Positions 1 to 10,573 of a stretch of 64,000 nt of DNA are shown here, one piece after another (positions within the stretch are counted from its first letter, which is position 1; each line of letters opens with the position of its first letter). Made by a program: the position numbers and the translations under genes. The notes under the pieces were generated by a model. That model did no database searches and had not been told where the DNA came from. It saw nothing but the letters and a program-made list of their open reading frames with translations. Origin of the DNA: Allium sativum (taxonomy: Eukaryota > Streptophyta > Magnoliopsida > Asparagales > Amaryllidaceae); assembly GCA_030737875.1 (NCBI GenBank), contig CM060910.1, positions 67,278,501 through 67,342,500 of the forward strand, given 5' to 3'.

Positions 1-130
1 GATTTGCATAACATGTTGCATATGAGCTTGCATATTATCATACACATATCTTGCATAACATGTTGAACTTGCATATAGGCATTCTCATAACTTGCATAAC
101 ATGTTAAACATGCATTTAAGCATACACATA

Positions 131-220
131 ACTTGCATAAGCATTCACATACTTGCATAAGCATCCACATACTTGCATAAGCATCCACATACTTGCATAA
201 GCATTCACATACTTGCATAA
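131..220. repeat. 20-bp tandem repeat, about 4.5 copies
   Basis: Unit ACTTGCATAAGCATYCACAT, repeated head to tail with only a C/T variant. It is the most regular part of a looser array (1-425) of CTTGCATAA-containing units inside LTR W, followed at 430-600 by about 22-bp units with TTGTTAAACATGCATAA. Related LTRs L and F have only scattered TTGCATA or ATGCAAGTT words here, so the array expanded in this copy. Confidence 0.8.
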
Positions 221-904
221 ACATGCATAACTTGCATATCATGTCATTTAAGCATATACATATCTTGCATAAGCATTCATATACTCGCATAAGCATGCAT
301 AACTTGCATATCACATAAATCTTGCATTTAAACATATACATGACTTGCATAAGCATCCATATACTTGCATAAGCATGCATAACTTGCATATCACATTAGA
401 CTTGCATTTAAACATATACTTAACTTGCATAACTCACTTTGTTAAACATGCATAATTCCACTCATTAAATATGCATAAATCCACTTGTTAAGCATGCATA
501 AACCAACTTGTTAAACATGCATAAACCGACTTGTTAAACATGCATAAATTAACTTATTAAGCATGCATAAACCAACTTATCAAGTATGCATAAACATAGA
601 ACAACATAGAGTAACATATCATTATAAATGATTCAAACTCACTAATCCGCATTTAAGACCATAAGCCTCATTACACCCAATCTACTTACTTTAACAATTG
701 ATGTTAAAGTGATAGAAACTCACCAAACCCAAAATTAACCAACTTATGAAGAGGGATTAGTTGCTAATTATGAAGATGGTGATGATTAAAGATTGATTAG
801 AGAGTGATTAGCTTGCAACTTCCTTCATAAATTAGTGGAGGCTCCTCTTAGGATTTAATTTGGCGGCATGAGGCCATCATTTCTATTTTTGGTAAGGATT
901 AAGG

Positions 905-1110
905 GGGGTTTAGGGTGTATTTATAGATTAGGTGAGTGTTTTAGGCCCTTAGATTAACCCTAGATTAGATTAGGACCCTTAGATTTCGGAAATCTCTAGA
1001 ACCAGCCCTCCTAGCCAGCCTGAAACCCAACCTGGTGCAACCTGGTGCACCCAGGTTCAATGGACGGCGCGCCCCTGTCGACAGGCAAGTCGACACCCCT
1101 GTCGACATGG
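905..1110 (-). promoter_or_regulatory. LTR promoter of W
   Basis: Minus strand: three GTCGAC palindromes (1073-1110), then a TATA box CTATAAATA (918-926), then a telobox-like CCCTAAACCCC (905-915). A splice donor TTTG-GTGAGT lies about 200 nt further on (near 711-718). The same order occurs in L and B. The promoter role is inferred from motif order. Confidence 0.5.
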
Positions 1111-1385
1111 GTAGGGCGGGAATCTTCCCGCCTGACCCCGCCTGTTCCATTCTAAATCTGAAATTTAAATTTTTAAATCTGTTTTTAGTTTTTGAATTTT
1201 CTGCAAACTTCTTTGGGCCATAACCGGGCCATACGGACTCCGATTCTCGAAAACTCGGACTCTATTTCGCGTATTTTTCCGAGACGAACGCAATAACGCA
1301 GCCCGTTACCCCCAATTCCCACATCTGAGATTATTTATCCTGTAATTAGTGAATTTTAGTATTAACTAAAATTCGGGGTGTTACA

Positions 1386-2206
1386 AGGTCAGTCATGGGA
1401 CTGGTGTGAGAACTAAAACAGTTATTTAAAACTTTACTTTAAAAATAAAGTAAATCAAGGGACCAAGCCGTATAACACGAAATGGGTTTTCTCCCAAGAA
1501 TACCAGTGCATAAACAATTGTAAACAGCGCAATGCTTTTCGAAAAATGAAGCTATTATAAGACTCAAGTCCCATCACACAATGCAACGCAAGCTAGAGGA
1601 TAGAGTTTTCCCTTATAATAACTAAACATGCTTGGTACATTTTAAAACAAATAATTTTGATACTATTATAAGTGCATAGTGTTTAAAAACAACTTCAAAT
1701 ATAAATGTATCAATCATAGACGACATGGGTGCCATATAGCATGTCGCCATACTAGTTCTACAATTAAAATCGCACAATGTCGTATTGGAAATTGGATTCC
1801 ATCTATGAACCAAGGCAAGGGACCGTCCTTTCCGAATTTGAGACAATCTAGCACCATGTCTCAGGATCAGCCACAACTACACCTTGGATCTTCAGGGCCG
1901 GTCACCCGTCGATGATTGGTAATACCTGAACAATACATTTCCCTGCCCTATGGGGCATAAACCTTGTAAGTATATCGTCCATTTTATCCATCGGCCCCGT
2001 AGTGATAGATATATCTGAGGTACCTCGGTATCCATGAAATAATAAGCAACATCCACATGATTAAAATGTCTGGGCTCCATACCATAACACTGCTCTTAGC
2101 TAGAAAGAAACGCATGTTCTCCCGGAAGTCCTCTCCCGTTTCTGGTTCATAACGGGGTGTGAAGCTCGCGAATTAACGATATTTACAAAGCTATGCTATT
2201 CAAAGT
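1386..2206 (-). mobile_element. Distal part of left LTR of G
   Basis: Aligns with 10965-11760 of the right LTR (shared GTCAGTCATGGGACTGG, GCCGTATAACACG, CACAATGCAACGCAAG). Homology stops at 2206, where a foreign LTR end begins. The right-LTR segment 11760-12360 has no counterpart here. Confidence 0.8.
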
Positions 2207-2250
2207 TGTGACACCCCATGTCCGTTAATGTCACTCACTAAGGGAATGCA
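2207..2250 (-). mobile_element. 44-bp orphan end of a chromovirus LTR
   Basis: On the minus strand this is only the last 44 bp of an LTR like Q, L or K (...GACATTAACGGACATGGGG-TGTCACA). It is directly followed by the start of a different LTR at 2252. It marks a rearrangement or a nested insertion whose remainder has been lost. Confidence 0.7.
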
Positions 2251-2251
2251 C

Positions 2252-2799
2252 TGTAACAATCCAGAATTTTTAACCAATTTAAAATTGGAATTTTTATCAC
2301 TTAATTTGAATTTAAATTTGAATTTGATATAAATATATATATGGTTAAGAGTATTTAATAATTTTGATAATTTATATGATAGATTTTACTTGAATTATAA
2401 ATGAGAATGATTATTAATGAGTTTAGATTTATTGATATTATTCGTCGTTCGATCGGATTTGTCAAACCATAACACGAATTAGTAGCGTTAGAATTAAGTG
2501 TTGCCTTTAGTTTTCATAACATTAAAAGAAAGTGCTACCAAAAGTTCTTTTTTCTTCTTAAGACAAGTGTTAAAATCTTATATCTTTTTCATACAGAACC
2601 AGAATTCGAAAATTCAAAGTGCGTTGGAACCAAAAAATCAAGATCTACAAAATGGAACTGACTGGAATAGATTTGGAGCACGTGACAGTTTTTGGTTAAA
2701 TTAAATGCCCTATTTAATTTAATCAGAATTATCGTTTAATAATGATTTCTATCCGATCAATGTGAGAACTTCTCTCACTATAAATTTTCGTACATTTAT
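2252..2799 (+). mobile_element. LTR start fragment (P), G/J-like family
   Basis: Begins TGTAACAATCCAGAATTTTT, like the minus-strand start of G (TGTAATAATCCGG) and the start of J. Contains GAGAACTTCTCTCAC, similar to GAGAACTTCTCAC in G. It is opposite in orientation to G and is cut at 2799 by element Z. No gene. Confidence 0.6.
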
Positions 2800-3404
2800 G
2801 GGTGCGTTTTTTAGAGGTCCCTATTAAGTTTCAAAATATAAAAAAAAACCCGGTCATAAACTTATTGTAAATTAGGTCCCTATTTTTTGAAAAGTCATAA
2901 AAAAAATATAAAAAAATCACGTAAATTCGTATTTAAATAAAACATGTAAAGACTAAAAAATTCAGAACAAAAAACCATCAAATAAGGCGTCAAAAAAAAA
3001 ACAAAAAAAAAAAAAACGAAATTTCCAGTTAAATGCATAATAGTATGCACATATATCATTTTCCTGCATACATCCGTGCATATTTTTCACTACATACATC
3101 TTCGTTGATTTTTATTTATACAAAAATATGCTTACATGTGTGCAAATATACCCAATATTTGCACACATTTGTGTAGGTTTAGTTTCAAATTTTCAAACCG
3201 AACACAGCTTACGGAAAAGTTGCATACGTATATGCAATTATCAGTAATAATTGCATAAATGTTTGCAACTATTTTTTTTTATTTCCGTAGAATCCTGAAA
3301 TTATTTCCGTATTTTAGAATTTTTTTAATGAAGGAACGTACTTTTTTTTTTTAAAAAAAAAAGGCGGAAGTAATAAAATAAGGGGCGGGTTTAAATTTTT
3401 CAAA
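2800..3404 (-). mobile_element. Partial copy of Z (tandem duplication)
   Basis: 605 bp nearly identical to 3405-4008 (differences mainly in homopolymer length). It carries the outer end of Z (GGGTGCGTTTTTTAGAGGTC) and three of the five 47-bp dyad modules. High similarity points to a recent duplication. Confidence 0.85.
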
Positions 3405-4451
3405 GGGTGCGTTTTTTAGAGGTCCCTATTAAGTTTCAAAATATAAAAAAAACCCGGTCATAAACTTATTGTAAATTAGGTCCCTATTTTTTGAAAAGTC
3501 ATAAAAAAAATATAAAAAAATCACGTAAATTCGTATTTAAATAAAACATGTAAAGACTAAAAAATTCAGAACAAAAAACCATCAAATAAGGCGTCAAAAA
3601 AAAAAAAACAAAAAAAAAAAAACGAAATTTCCAGTTAAATGCATAATAGTATGCACATATATCATTTTCCTGCATACATCCGTGCATATTTTTCACTACA
3701 TACATCTTCGTTGATTTTTATTTATACAAAAATATGCTTACATGTGTGCAAATATACCCAATATTTGCACACATTTGTGTAGGTTTAGTTTCAAATTTTC
3801 AAACCGAACACAGCTTACGGAAAAGTTGCATACATATATGCAATTATCAGTAATAATTGCATAAATGTTTGCAACTATTTTTTTTTATTTCCGTAGAATC
3901 CTGAAATTATTTCCGTATTTTAGAATTTTTTTAATGAAGGAACGTACTTTTTTTTTAAAAAAAAAAAGGCGGAAGTAATAAAATAAGGGGCGGGTTTAAA
4001 TTTTTCAAATCTTTTTTTTTATATATAAATTAGGTCCCTACTTTTATACTATAAAAATGTTGCACACATGTGTGCATTTTTTTGAGAAATTTGCACATTT
4101 GGATGCAAATAAAAATGAACTGAAATAATAAGTTAAATCTATCCGCATGAAGAACTGCAGTTAATTGCATATATGCATGCAAAAAAGTCAAAAAGGTGCA
4201 TAATATTATGCATTTAACTGAAGTTTTTTCTGTTTTTTTGCTGTTTTCTTCATCTGACATTATTTTTGTTGTTTTTTAAACTGAATTTTTTGTATAATGA
4301 ATAATTTATTTTATTACTAATTTACGATTTTTTTTATTTTTTTAATTATTATTTTATAAGTTTTGAAAACAGGGACCTAATTTATATTAAGTTTACGACC
4401 GGATGTGAGCCTAATTAAGTTTCAAAATAGGGACGTGAGCCTAATATTCAC
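3405..4451 (-). mobile_element. Z, left arm: 1.05-kb Mutator-like non-autonomous element
   Basis: Reverse complement of 6169-7218, almost base for base. The ends are degenerate inverted repeats: one end has AGGTCCCTATTAAGTTTCAAA and ATAAACTTATTGTAAATTAGG, the other CGTCCCTATTTTGAAACTTA and TAAACTTAATATAAATTAGG. The short frames inside (4030-4260 and 3499-3705) are AT-rich, recur only because the element is duplicated, and match nothing I know. Assigned Mutator-like only from the 9-bp TSD of the right copy. Confidence 0.65.
3640..4212 (-). repeat. Five TGCA dyad modules in left Z arm
   Basis: Reverse-complement set of the modules at 6408-6982. The first module is 3640-3686 and the last 4166-4212, each 47 bp with TGCA-N8-TGCA-N15-TGCA-N8-TGCA, one of them with degenerate outer words. 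Confidence 0.85.
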
Positions 4452-4962
4452 TATTTGTTATTGTCGATGTTTACATGCGTTGTATGTAAATCCATAGAAG
4501 TAAAATCGATGGTAATTGATTGGGCCTCATTCCAGTTTTGAAAAGGAAATATTTGAATAGAAATATTTGAAAATGAAATATTTGAAAATCGAATATTTGA
4601 AAATAGAAATATATGAAGACGTGTCGATTAGATTGACGCCATTTTGACGTGAACGATATTTATATCGATTTTATTCATTTTATAATGAATATCAAAAGTG
4701 ATTTCAAAATCTGATATTTTGAAAAGAATTAGAATTCGAATTGAAATTGAATAGAAATGAATTCGAATTGAAATTGAATGGAATTGAAGACGAACTGAAA
4801 TTGAATTAAAAATTGATTTGAATTGAAATCAATTTGAAATGAATTTAAATCGAATTTATAAGGAAAAATTCAATTTTGATTTGAATTTGAAAAGAAGTTG
4901 AAATCGTTTTGAAAATGAATTTAAAATGATTTATATAATACGTTTTAAAAGGAAATCGACGA

Positions 4963-5011
<49 letters not shown>

Positions 5012-6168
5012 GGCCTGAAATAGAACGCGTCGCGCCGCGGCAGTTCACGAATTTCGACCATTGACTTTGAATGGATATTGCGGGAGATCTGACCATCGGA
5101 TTGTCCTAAAACCGGAACCGTTGGGTTCGTATCGAAAAGAGCTTTCTAATGAACATTAGAGATTTGAAATCTAACGGTTGGATTTGGAATTATGTCCAAA
5201 TCAAATTTGGAAAAGGTCACTGTAAGTGCAGTTCGATGGCCGTTGATGGAAATCAACTGTACGGGCCTTGATAAAATTATTAAAAATATTAATAATTTGT
5301 GTAAAATCATAAGAAATGATTTGTGAAGAATTGGGATGAAAACTCCATATTTGAAAAGATAAAAATAGATTTTTATCGAGATGAACTAGTTTTGAACTAG
5401 AATAATAATTTGTTTATTTTTAAAATAAATAAAGTGAATTTGAAATGGTTTTGAAATATAACCAGAATTTCCAATAATTGAATTGGAATGGATTTGAATC
5501 GAAATTGTCTTCGGAATATTTCGATGTTGGATTTCGTGATGATACAGGTATTGTTATGGGAATTTGAAAGATATATATATATATATATATCGTTATTTCC
5601 CGTACGATATTTATTGGTCGTAGAATTTGATATTGAATATAAGCCGATATATTTTCTATTCAGAGCCTTGTATTTAATATCAAATGTGATTTGGGTTTGT
5701 CGTGAATGGTGTCTTCATTAACACTGTTCTTAAGCCCAGTTGAGAAAAAGATTAAATCTTTTTATTTAGATTTAATGAAGTGTACCAATCAAATAATATT
5801 TAATTGGAATTGAATTGGTATTGATTTTTGGGTTTATCGTGAACAGTGTTTTAAATAACACTTGTTCTTTAACCCGATAATTAATGGAATGTGATTTTGG
5901 GTTTATCGTGAACCGTGTTTTAAATGACACTGATTCTTTAACCCGGTTAAAGATTAAAACTAAGTGGAGTTTTAATGAATCTTTAATTAGATTGAAATGG
6001 TCGAGAGTGGAGTATCACCAGTTTTTGTCCAGGTGATAGTTAAATCTTTAATTAGATTTGAACATGAAATGGTAATTGAATTTACCGATAACACTGTGGT
6101 GTTAGATATGAAGTATTACCAGTTTTACTTCATGGGATGAATAGGTTGGGATTGGGAAATAAAATAAA
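4452..6168 (+). mobile_element. Inverted segment of G LTR
   Basis: Reverse complement of 12361-14061 in the right LTR, so this stretch is flipped relative to the rest of the left LTR. It is bounded on both sides by inverted copies of Z. TATTTGTTA (4452-4460) is the reverse complement of TAACAAATA at 7219-7227, so the two halves of one 9-bp TSD are now 2.8 kb apart. Contains a (TA)n tract (about 4967-5008) and three inverted-repeat hairpins (5693-5739, 5830-5875, 5899-5944). No gene. Confidence 0.85.
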
Positions 6169-7218
6169 GTGAATATTAGGCTCACGTCCCTATTTTGAAA
6201 CTTAATTAGGCTCACATCCGGTCGTAAACTTAATATAAATTAGGTCCCTGTTTTCAAAACTTATAAAATAATAATTAAAAAAATAAAAAAAATCGTAAAT
6301 TAGTAATAAAATAAATTATTCATTATACAAAAAATTCAGTTCAAAAAACAACAAAAATAATGTCAGATGAAGAAAACAGCAAAAAAACAGAAAAAACTTC
6401 AGTTAAATGCATAATATTATGCACCTTTTTGACTTTTTTGCATGCATATATGCAATTAACTGCAGTTCTTCATGTGGATAGATTTAACTTATTATTTCAG
6501 TTCATTTTTATTTGCATCCAAATGTGCAAATTTCTCAAAAAAATGCACACATGTGTGCAACATTTTTATAGTATAAAAGTAGGGACCTAATTTATATATA
6601 AAAAAAAAGATTTGAAAAATTTAAACCCGCCCCTTATTTTATTACTTCCGCCTTTTTTTTTTAAAAAAAAAAAAGTACGTTCCTTCATTAAAAAAATTCT
6701 AAAATACGGAAATAATTTCAGGATTCTACGGAAATAAAAAAAAATAGTTGCAAACATTTATGCAATTATTACTGATAATTGCATATATGTATGCAACTTT
6801 TCCGTAAGCTGTGTTCGGTTTGAAAATTTGAAACTAAACCTACACAAATGTGTGCAAATATTGGGTATATTTGCACACATGTAAGCATATTTTTGTATAA
6901 ATAAAAATCAACGAAGATGTATGTAGTGAAAAATATGCACGGATGTATGCAGGAAAATGATATATGTGCATACTATTATGCATTTAACTGGAAATTTCGT
7001 TTTTTTTTTTTTTGTTTTTTTTTTTTGACGCCTTATTTGATGGTTTTTTGTTCTGATTTTTTTAGTCTTTACATGTTTTATTTAAATACGAATTTACGTG
7101 ATTTTTTTATATTTTTTTTATGACTTTTCAAAAAATAGGGACCTAATTTACAATAAGTTTATGACCGGGGTTTTTTTTATATTTTGAAACTTAATAGGGA
7201 CCTCTAAAAAACGCACCC
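6169..7218 (+). mobile_element. Z, right arm: 1.05-kb Mutator-like non-autonomous element
   Basis: Runs from GTGAATATTAGG to AACGCACCC, followed by TAACAAATA (7219-7227). The intact right LTR of G has the empty site TGACAAATA at 14053-14061, which identifies the insertion point and a 9-bp TSD, the length typical of Mutator-like elements. No transposase. A 76-codon frame at 6360-6590 is rich in Cys, Lys and Phe, differs from its left-arm twin at one residue, and has no recognisable domain. Confidence 0.7.
6408..6982. repeat. Five 47-bp TGCA-N8-TGCA-N15-TGCA-N8-TGCA modules
   Basis: Modules at 6408-6454, 6513-6559, 6749-6795, 6841-6887 and 6936-6982. In each, two TGCA-N8-TGCA dyads start exactly 31 bp apart. 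The fourth has degenerate outer words (TACA and AGCA) but exact spacing. Each 47-bp module is also an inverted repeat as a whole; at 6749 the arms AGTTGCA and ATGCAATTAT face ATAATTGCAT and TGCAACT. Candidate sites for a multimeric DNA-binding protein, or a set of hairpins. Function unknown. Confidence 0.9.
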
Positions 7219-9551
7219 TAACAAATAATCAACCATCATCCAAAGTGCATTCAACACTGTATAAGCATCAAATATAAATATTTAACGCTTATGGCAGTCT
7301 GTCAATCAATCGATCGACATACAACTAATTATTGGGATTAGTGTATGTCATATATCATCCCAATACCCGTGTGGGGTTTCAAACAATCAAACACAGATTT
7401 TATGTGTGCAGTTGGGCGATGTGTAAAATTTATCGTCCCAATCAATATCAATCAAATCAGTGTATATAAACAAATCTCCGATTTGTTTATATTATTTCAT
7501 TTCATATACACGTTAAAAATTCTATTTTTAACTATATAATATTTTCCACTATAAAATATTTTATTTCGTTTCACATCCCATCACACAATCAACTACACAT
7601 CAAAATCAAACAAACAAGCATACAAGCCGTCCATGGTCTGTGGACGACGGGTGTCGGGTGCTACTAAACACCGTCTGCATCCTAGTATATATTTTAACTA
7701 GAAAATTAAATTAAAAGTGAGAAGTTCTCACAGAGGGTTCCACTCCGCTGTGCTTTGCTTTTGAACTGCCGAATCGTCTGGATTTGCTTGGTATCCCAAT
7801 GCAGTTCTTTTCATGCTGTTCAAATAAAAATTATATTTTATAACTTCATTTCGATAAATAAAAATCATTTTTTTATTTCTCTACTTCATATATATTTACA
7901 ACGCTACTTCAATATAAAAATTATATTTTTACTTCGCCATTTCAACAATAAAAATCTGACCTTTCACATATTAAAAATCCGATCTTTTCTAAATTAAAAA
8001 TCTGATCTTTTCTAAATTAAAAATCTGATCTTTCTTCTTATAAAAATTCTAACTTTCCACTTATAAAAATATAATCTTTTTAACTTTAAAAAATATAATC
8101 TTTATACTTTTAAAGATATAATCTTTTTATATCGATAAAAATCGAAACTTTCTTTATATAAAATATAAACTTTTATCGCTTCTAAAACAAAATAAAAATC
8201 AAATTTTTATCGCTTTAGAAACTAAGAATGAATTCAGCGATTTATACTTATACATCAGATTTTTATTTTTAAAGATTACTGTAAAAAAAAACTAAAACAA
8301 AATAAATAGTAAAAAAGAAAAATAAAAAACTTACGGTTTGCAAAAAGGGGCTGGTCTGCGCTCTGGAGGCGTCGGAATTGGGTAGAGGGGTGGCGTGAGT
8401 GGGTTGATCGATGGCGGCAATTGAAGGGAAGAGGAAGAAAGAGAAGCGCAGAGGAAAGAAGGGGGTGAAGGGTGGATGACGCGAGGTCGGAGGGAGCGGT
8501 GGTGCACGCTCTAGCGCGAGAGTTGGAGCAGATCTGGATGGGGTTTGGGGGGGCACGGTGTCACGAGGTCGCGGTTCGAGGGTTCCAGGAGAGAGAGAAG
8601 AGAGAGCGCGCCACAAGGGGTGCCGACTGAGGACATGCGGCGTTGGGGGAGGGGGGGATTGGTTGGAGCGACGATGATGGATCGGGGAGGGAGAGCCTGG
8701 GGTGCGACGGGTTTTGTTTTATTAATTTATTTTTTTTCCTTTCTGAGTCAACGGGGGAGAAGGAAAGGGGTTGGGGGCTGAGATATTATAAAGGGGAGTG
8801 GGTTGATATATTATATTATATTATTTTATTTATTTTAAATTTTGAACTCTGTAAAGTACCCCTCCCATTCGAACTCAAAATCGAACCCGGTGACTGTCGT
8901 CCCTAGCGTACTACCCCCATTCCGAACACAATGGGATATGTATCGTAGGCTGATTCGATCGTTTCAATCAGTTTTCGTCAAAATCAAAATATAAATCTAT
9001 ATATTGAATTTGAACGCGCATTTCCATTTATCGGGGTCACATACTAACTCGAAAAATTCCAGAAAAATATTTTCTAGCTTCTTATTGACGATACGGTCCT
9101 AACAAAACTAATTTCGTTAAATTTTGAGACCGTTTGAAAATTTTCCATTTTTAAGGGCCAGAATTCCATAATGACTATTCTGAAAATTCAACTGGATGTA
9201 ACTTTTGATTCCCGCTATGAAACTTCGATTTTTCGGATTCGTTGGAAAGATATTCTTAATTAGATTCAAATATTTTTGGTTTCGCTAAAATCCGGTTTAT
9301 TTCGCATCCGGTAGGTTCATTTGAATTTTGAAATCAAATTATTGAACTACCGCGCCATTTTCAATTCCTTTTATAATTAAAATAAAATATTTATATTCTA
9401 ACGACGACGTATATAAATATATTCGTTCGATTTCTATTCAAAATAAATCTCTCATCGTTATTATTTAAAATAATTCAATTTATATATTCAACATTCATTA
9501 AATTTGCCAAAATAAAAATTTTAAATTGGCTCGGATTTCCGGATTATTACA
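7219..9551 (-). mobile_element. Left (3') LTR of G, U3 and leader part
   Basis: Directly repeats 14053-16396 of the right LTR with scattered substitutions. Holds the LTR start (minus strand TGTAATAATCCGG at 9551), the U3, a TATA-like box and the GC-rich leader (8335-8780). No coding capacity shared by both copies. Confidence 0.85.
8335..8793 (-). promoter_or_regulatory. G promoter and GC-rich leader exon (left copy)
   Basis: Minus strand: TATA-like CTTTATAATATC (8782-8793), then about 450 nt of GC-rich sequence in an AT-rich setting, ending at a consensus donor AAACC-GTAAGT (boundary 8334/8335) followed by T-rich sequence. Interpreted as first exon plus start of a leader intron. The 94-codon open frame here is not kept in the right LTR (frame shift), so the leader is probably noncoding. 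Confidence 0.5.
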
Positions 9552-10573
9552 ATCTCCCCCACTTATAACTTTTCGTCCCCGAAAAGGAACGAAGCCGAAA
9601 GTTGTTTTAAAAACCAACTCAACTTTCCTTGTTTTCGTTACGGCTTAAGTTCTTCAACTTTTCAGTTTCTAAGAACTTTTCAAATTTCTCAAAAATTTGG
9701 CCAACACCCTAAATTTTCGAAAAATTTCGCCATAACCTCCCCTGCACTGGGGACTTCGGGATATTTCATATAGCCTCCCATGGCCTTCTTCAATCCAAAA
9801 GAAAAAGAAAAAGCCAAGCGGCTCATAAAATCACCCAAAAATCAAGAAATACAATTAACATGTACCTATTTGTCGGCCAAACAATTTTATTCCTCTTCTC
9901 TAGCCTCCTTGCTATGACCTGTTCAATAGATATACATGTACATGCATGTTATCCCAAATAATTTCAATACAGTTCAATATTTGGTTCAATTTGGTTAAAG
10001 GTTCAACATTTAATTATTCAAACAATAATCAAACAACACAACCAACAATCAATTAGTGAATTTGCTTTTCAAATTCATAACTTTGATATATAGTCAAAAA
10101 TCACATTTTTGATGCCAAATCACAACAATAGAACCTATCTAATTTTGGTTCTCACACCAGTCTAATGGAAATATATAGAAATCTCGCTTTTGTTATTCGA
10201 AAATAAATACTGGCGACGGTGCCCCATTACCAGAATTATCCCCGGGCAACTAGAGTATGATTCTATAACTATCCAGTATATTAAAACTTCGAATACACGT
10301 TTGCAAGACGCATATGCAAAATCTTTATGTATCGGATTGTCCAAATTCAACATAAATAAATATTCAAATACATATAATACGATTTAAATTTCAAAACAAA
10401 GTTTGTTTTCATTTGAAAAATATACTCTTCACACTCGTTCTAGGATACTACTGATCCTATCTCTAACGAGTCATTCCTATTGGATATTACTAATCCAATA
10501 TCTGATGAATTCTTTTGTATGGTTCTAATGTGTCTTGTTCTCGAGCTCTGTAAACCAATGCTCTGATACCAAC
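9552..10573 (-). mobile_element. Internal region of G: PPT, 1 kb noncoding body, PBS
   Basis: PPT on the minus strand at 9552-9565 (TAAGTGGGGGAGAT), preceded by CGGGGACGAAAAG. PBS at 10560-10571 (minus strand TGGTATCAGAGC), complementary to the 3' end of initiator tRNA-Met, two bases from the LTR. Between them I see no gag, zinc knuckle or pol motif; the frames are short. It should hold the packaging signal. Confidence 0.75.

Larger units (their letters stand above)
1..1385 (-). mobile_element. Partial reverse-strand LTR (W), chromovirus type
   Basis: Read on the minus strand the LTR begins at 1385 with TGTAACACCCCG and runs off the left edge of the window. It resembles solo LTR L (39415-42376): same terminus, GTCGAC cluster, TATA box and splice donor, followed by a long AT-rich part rich in CTTGCATAA. 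It sits inside the left LTR of element G: the bases right after it (AGGTC, 1386-1390) continue the G sequence seen intact near 10965, so W inserted into G. The TSD partner is outside the window. No coding sequence. Confidence 0.8.

Noticed and set aside
131..220. CRISPR-like regular repeats
   Set aside because: Units are contiguous with no spacers, in plant LTR sequence.
4845..5096. ORF with a long Tyr-Ile repeat
   Set aside because: Translation of a (TA)n microsatellite.
6360..6590. 76-codon ORF duplicated in Z arms
   Set aside because: Similarity is due to recent duplication; the sequence is dominated by the TGCA modules and AT runs.
8269..8616. 115-codon minus-strand ORF in the GC-rich leader of G
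   Set aside because: The twin at 15174-15461 has a different frame after indels, and the frame crosses a consensus splice donor; composition of a GC-rich leader explains it.
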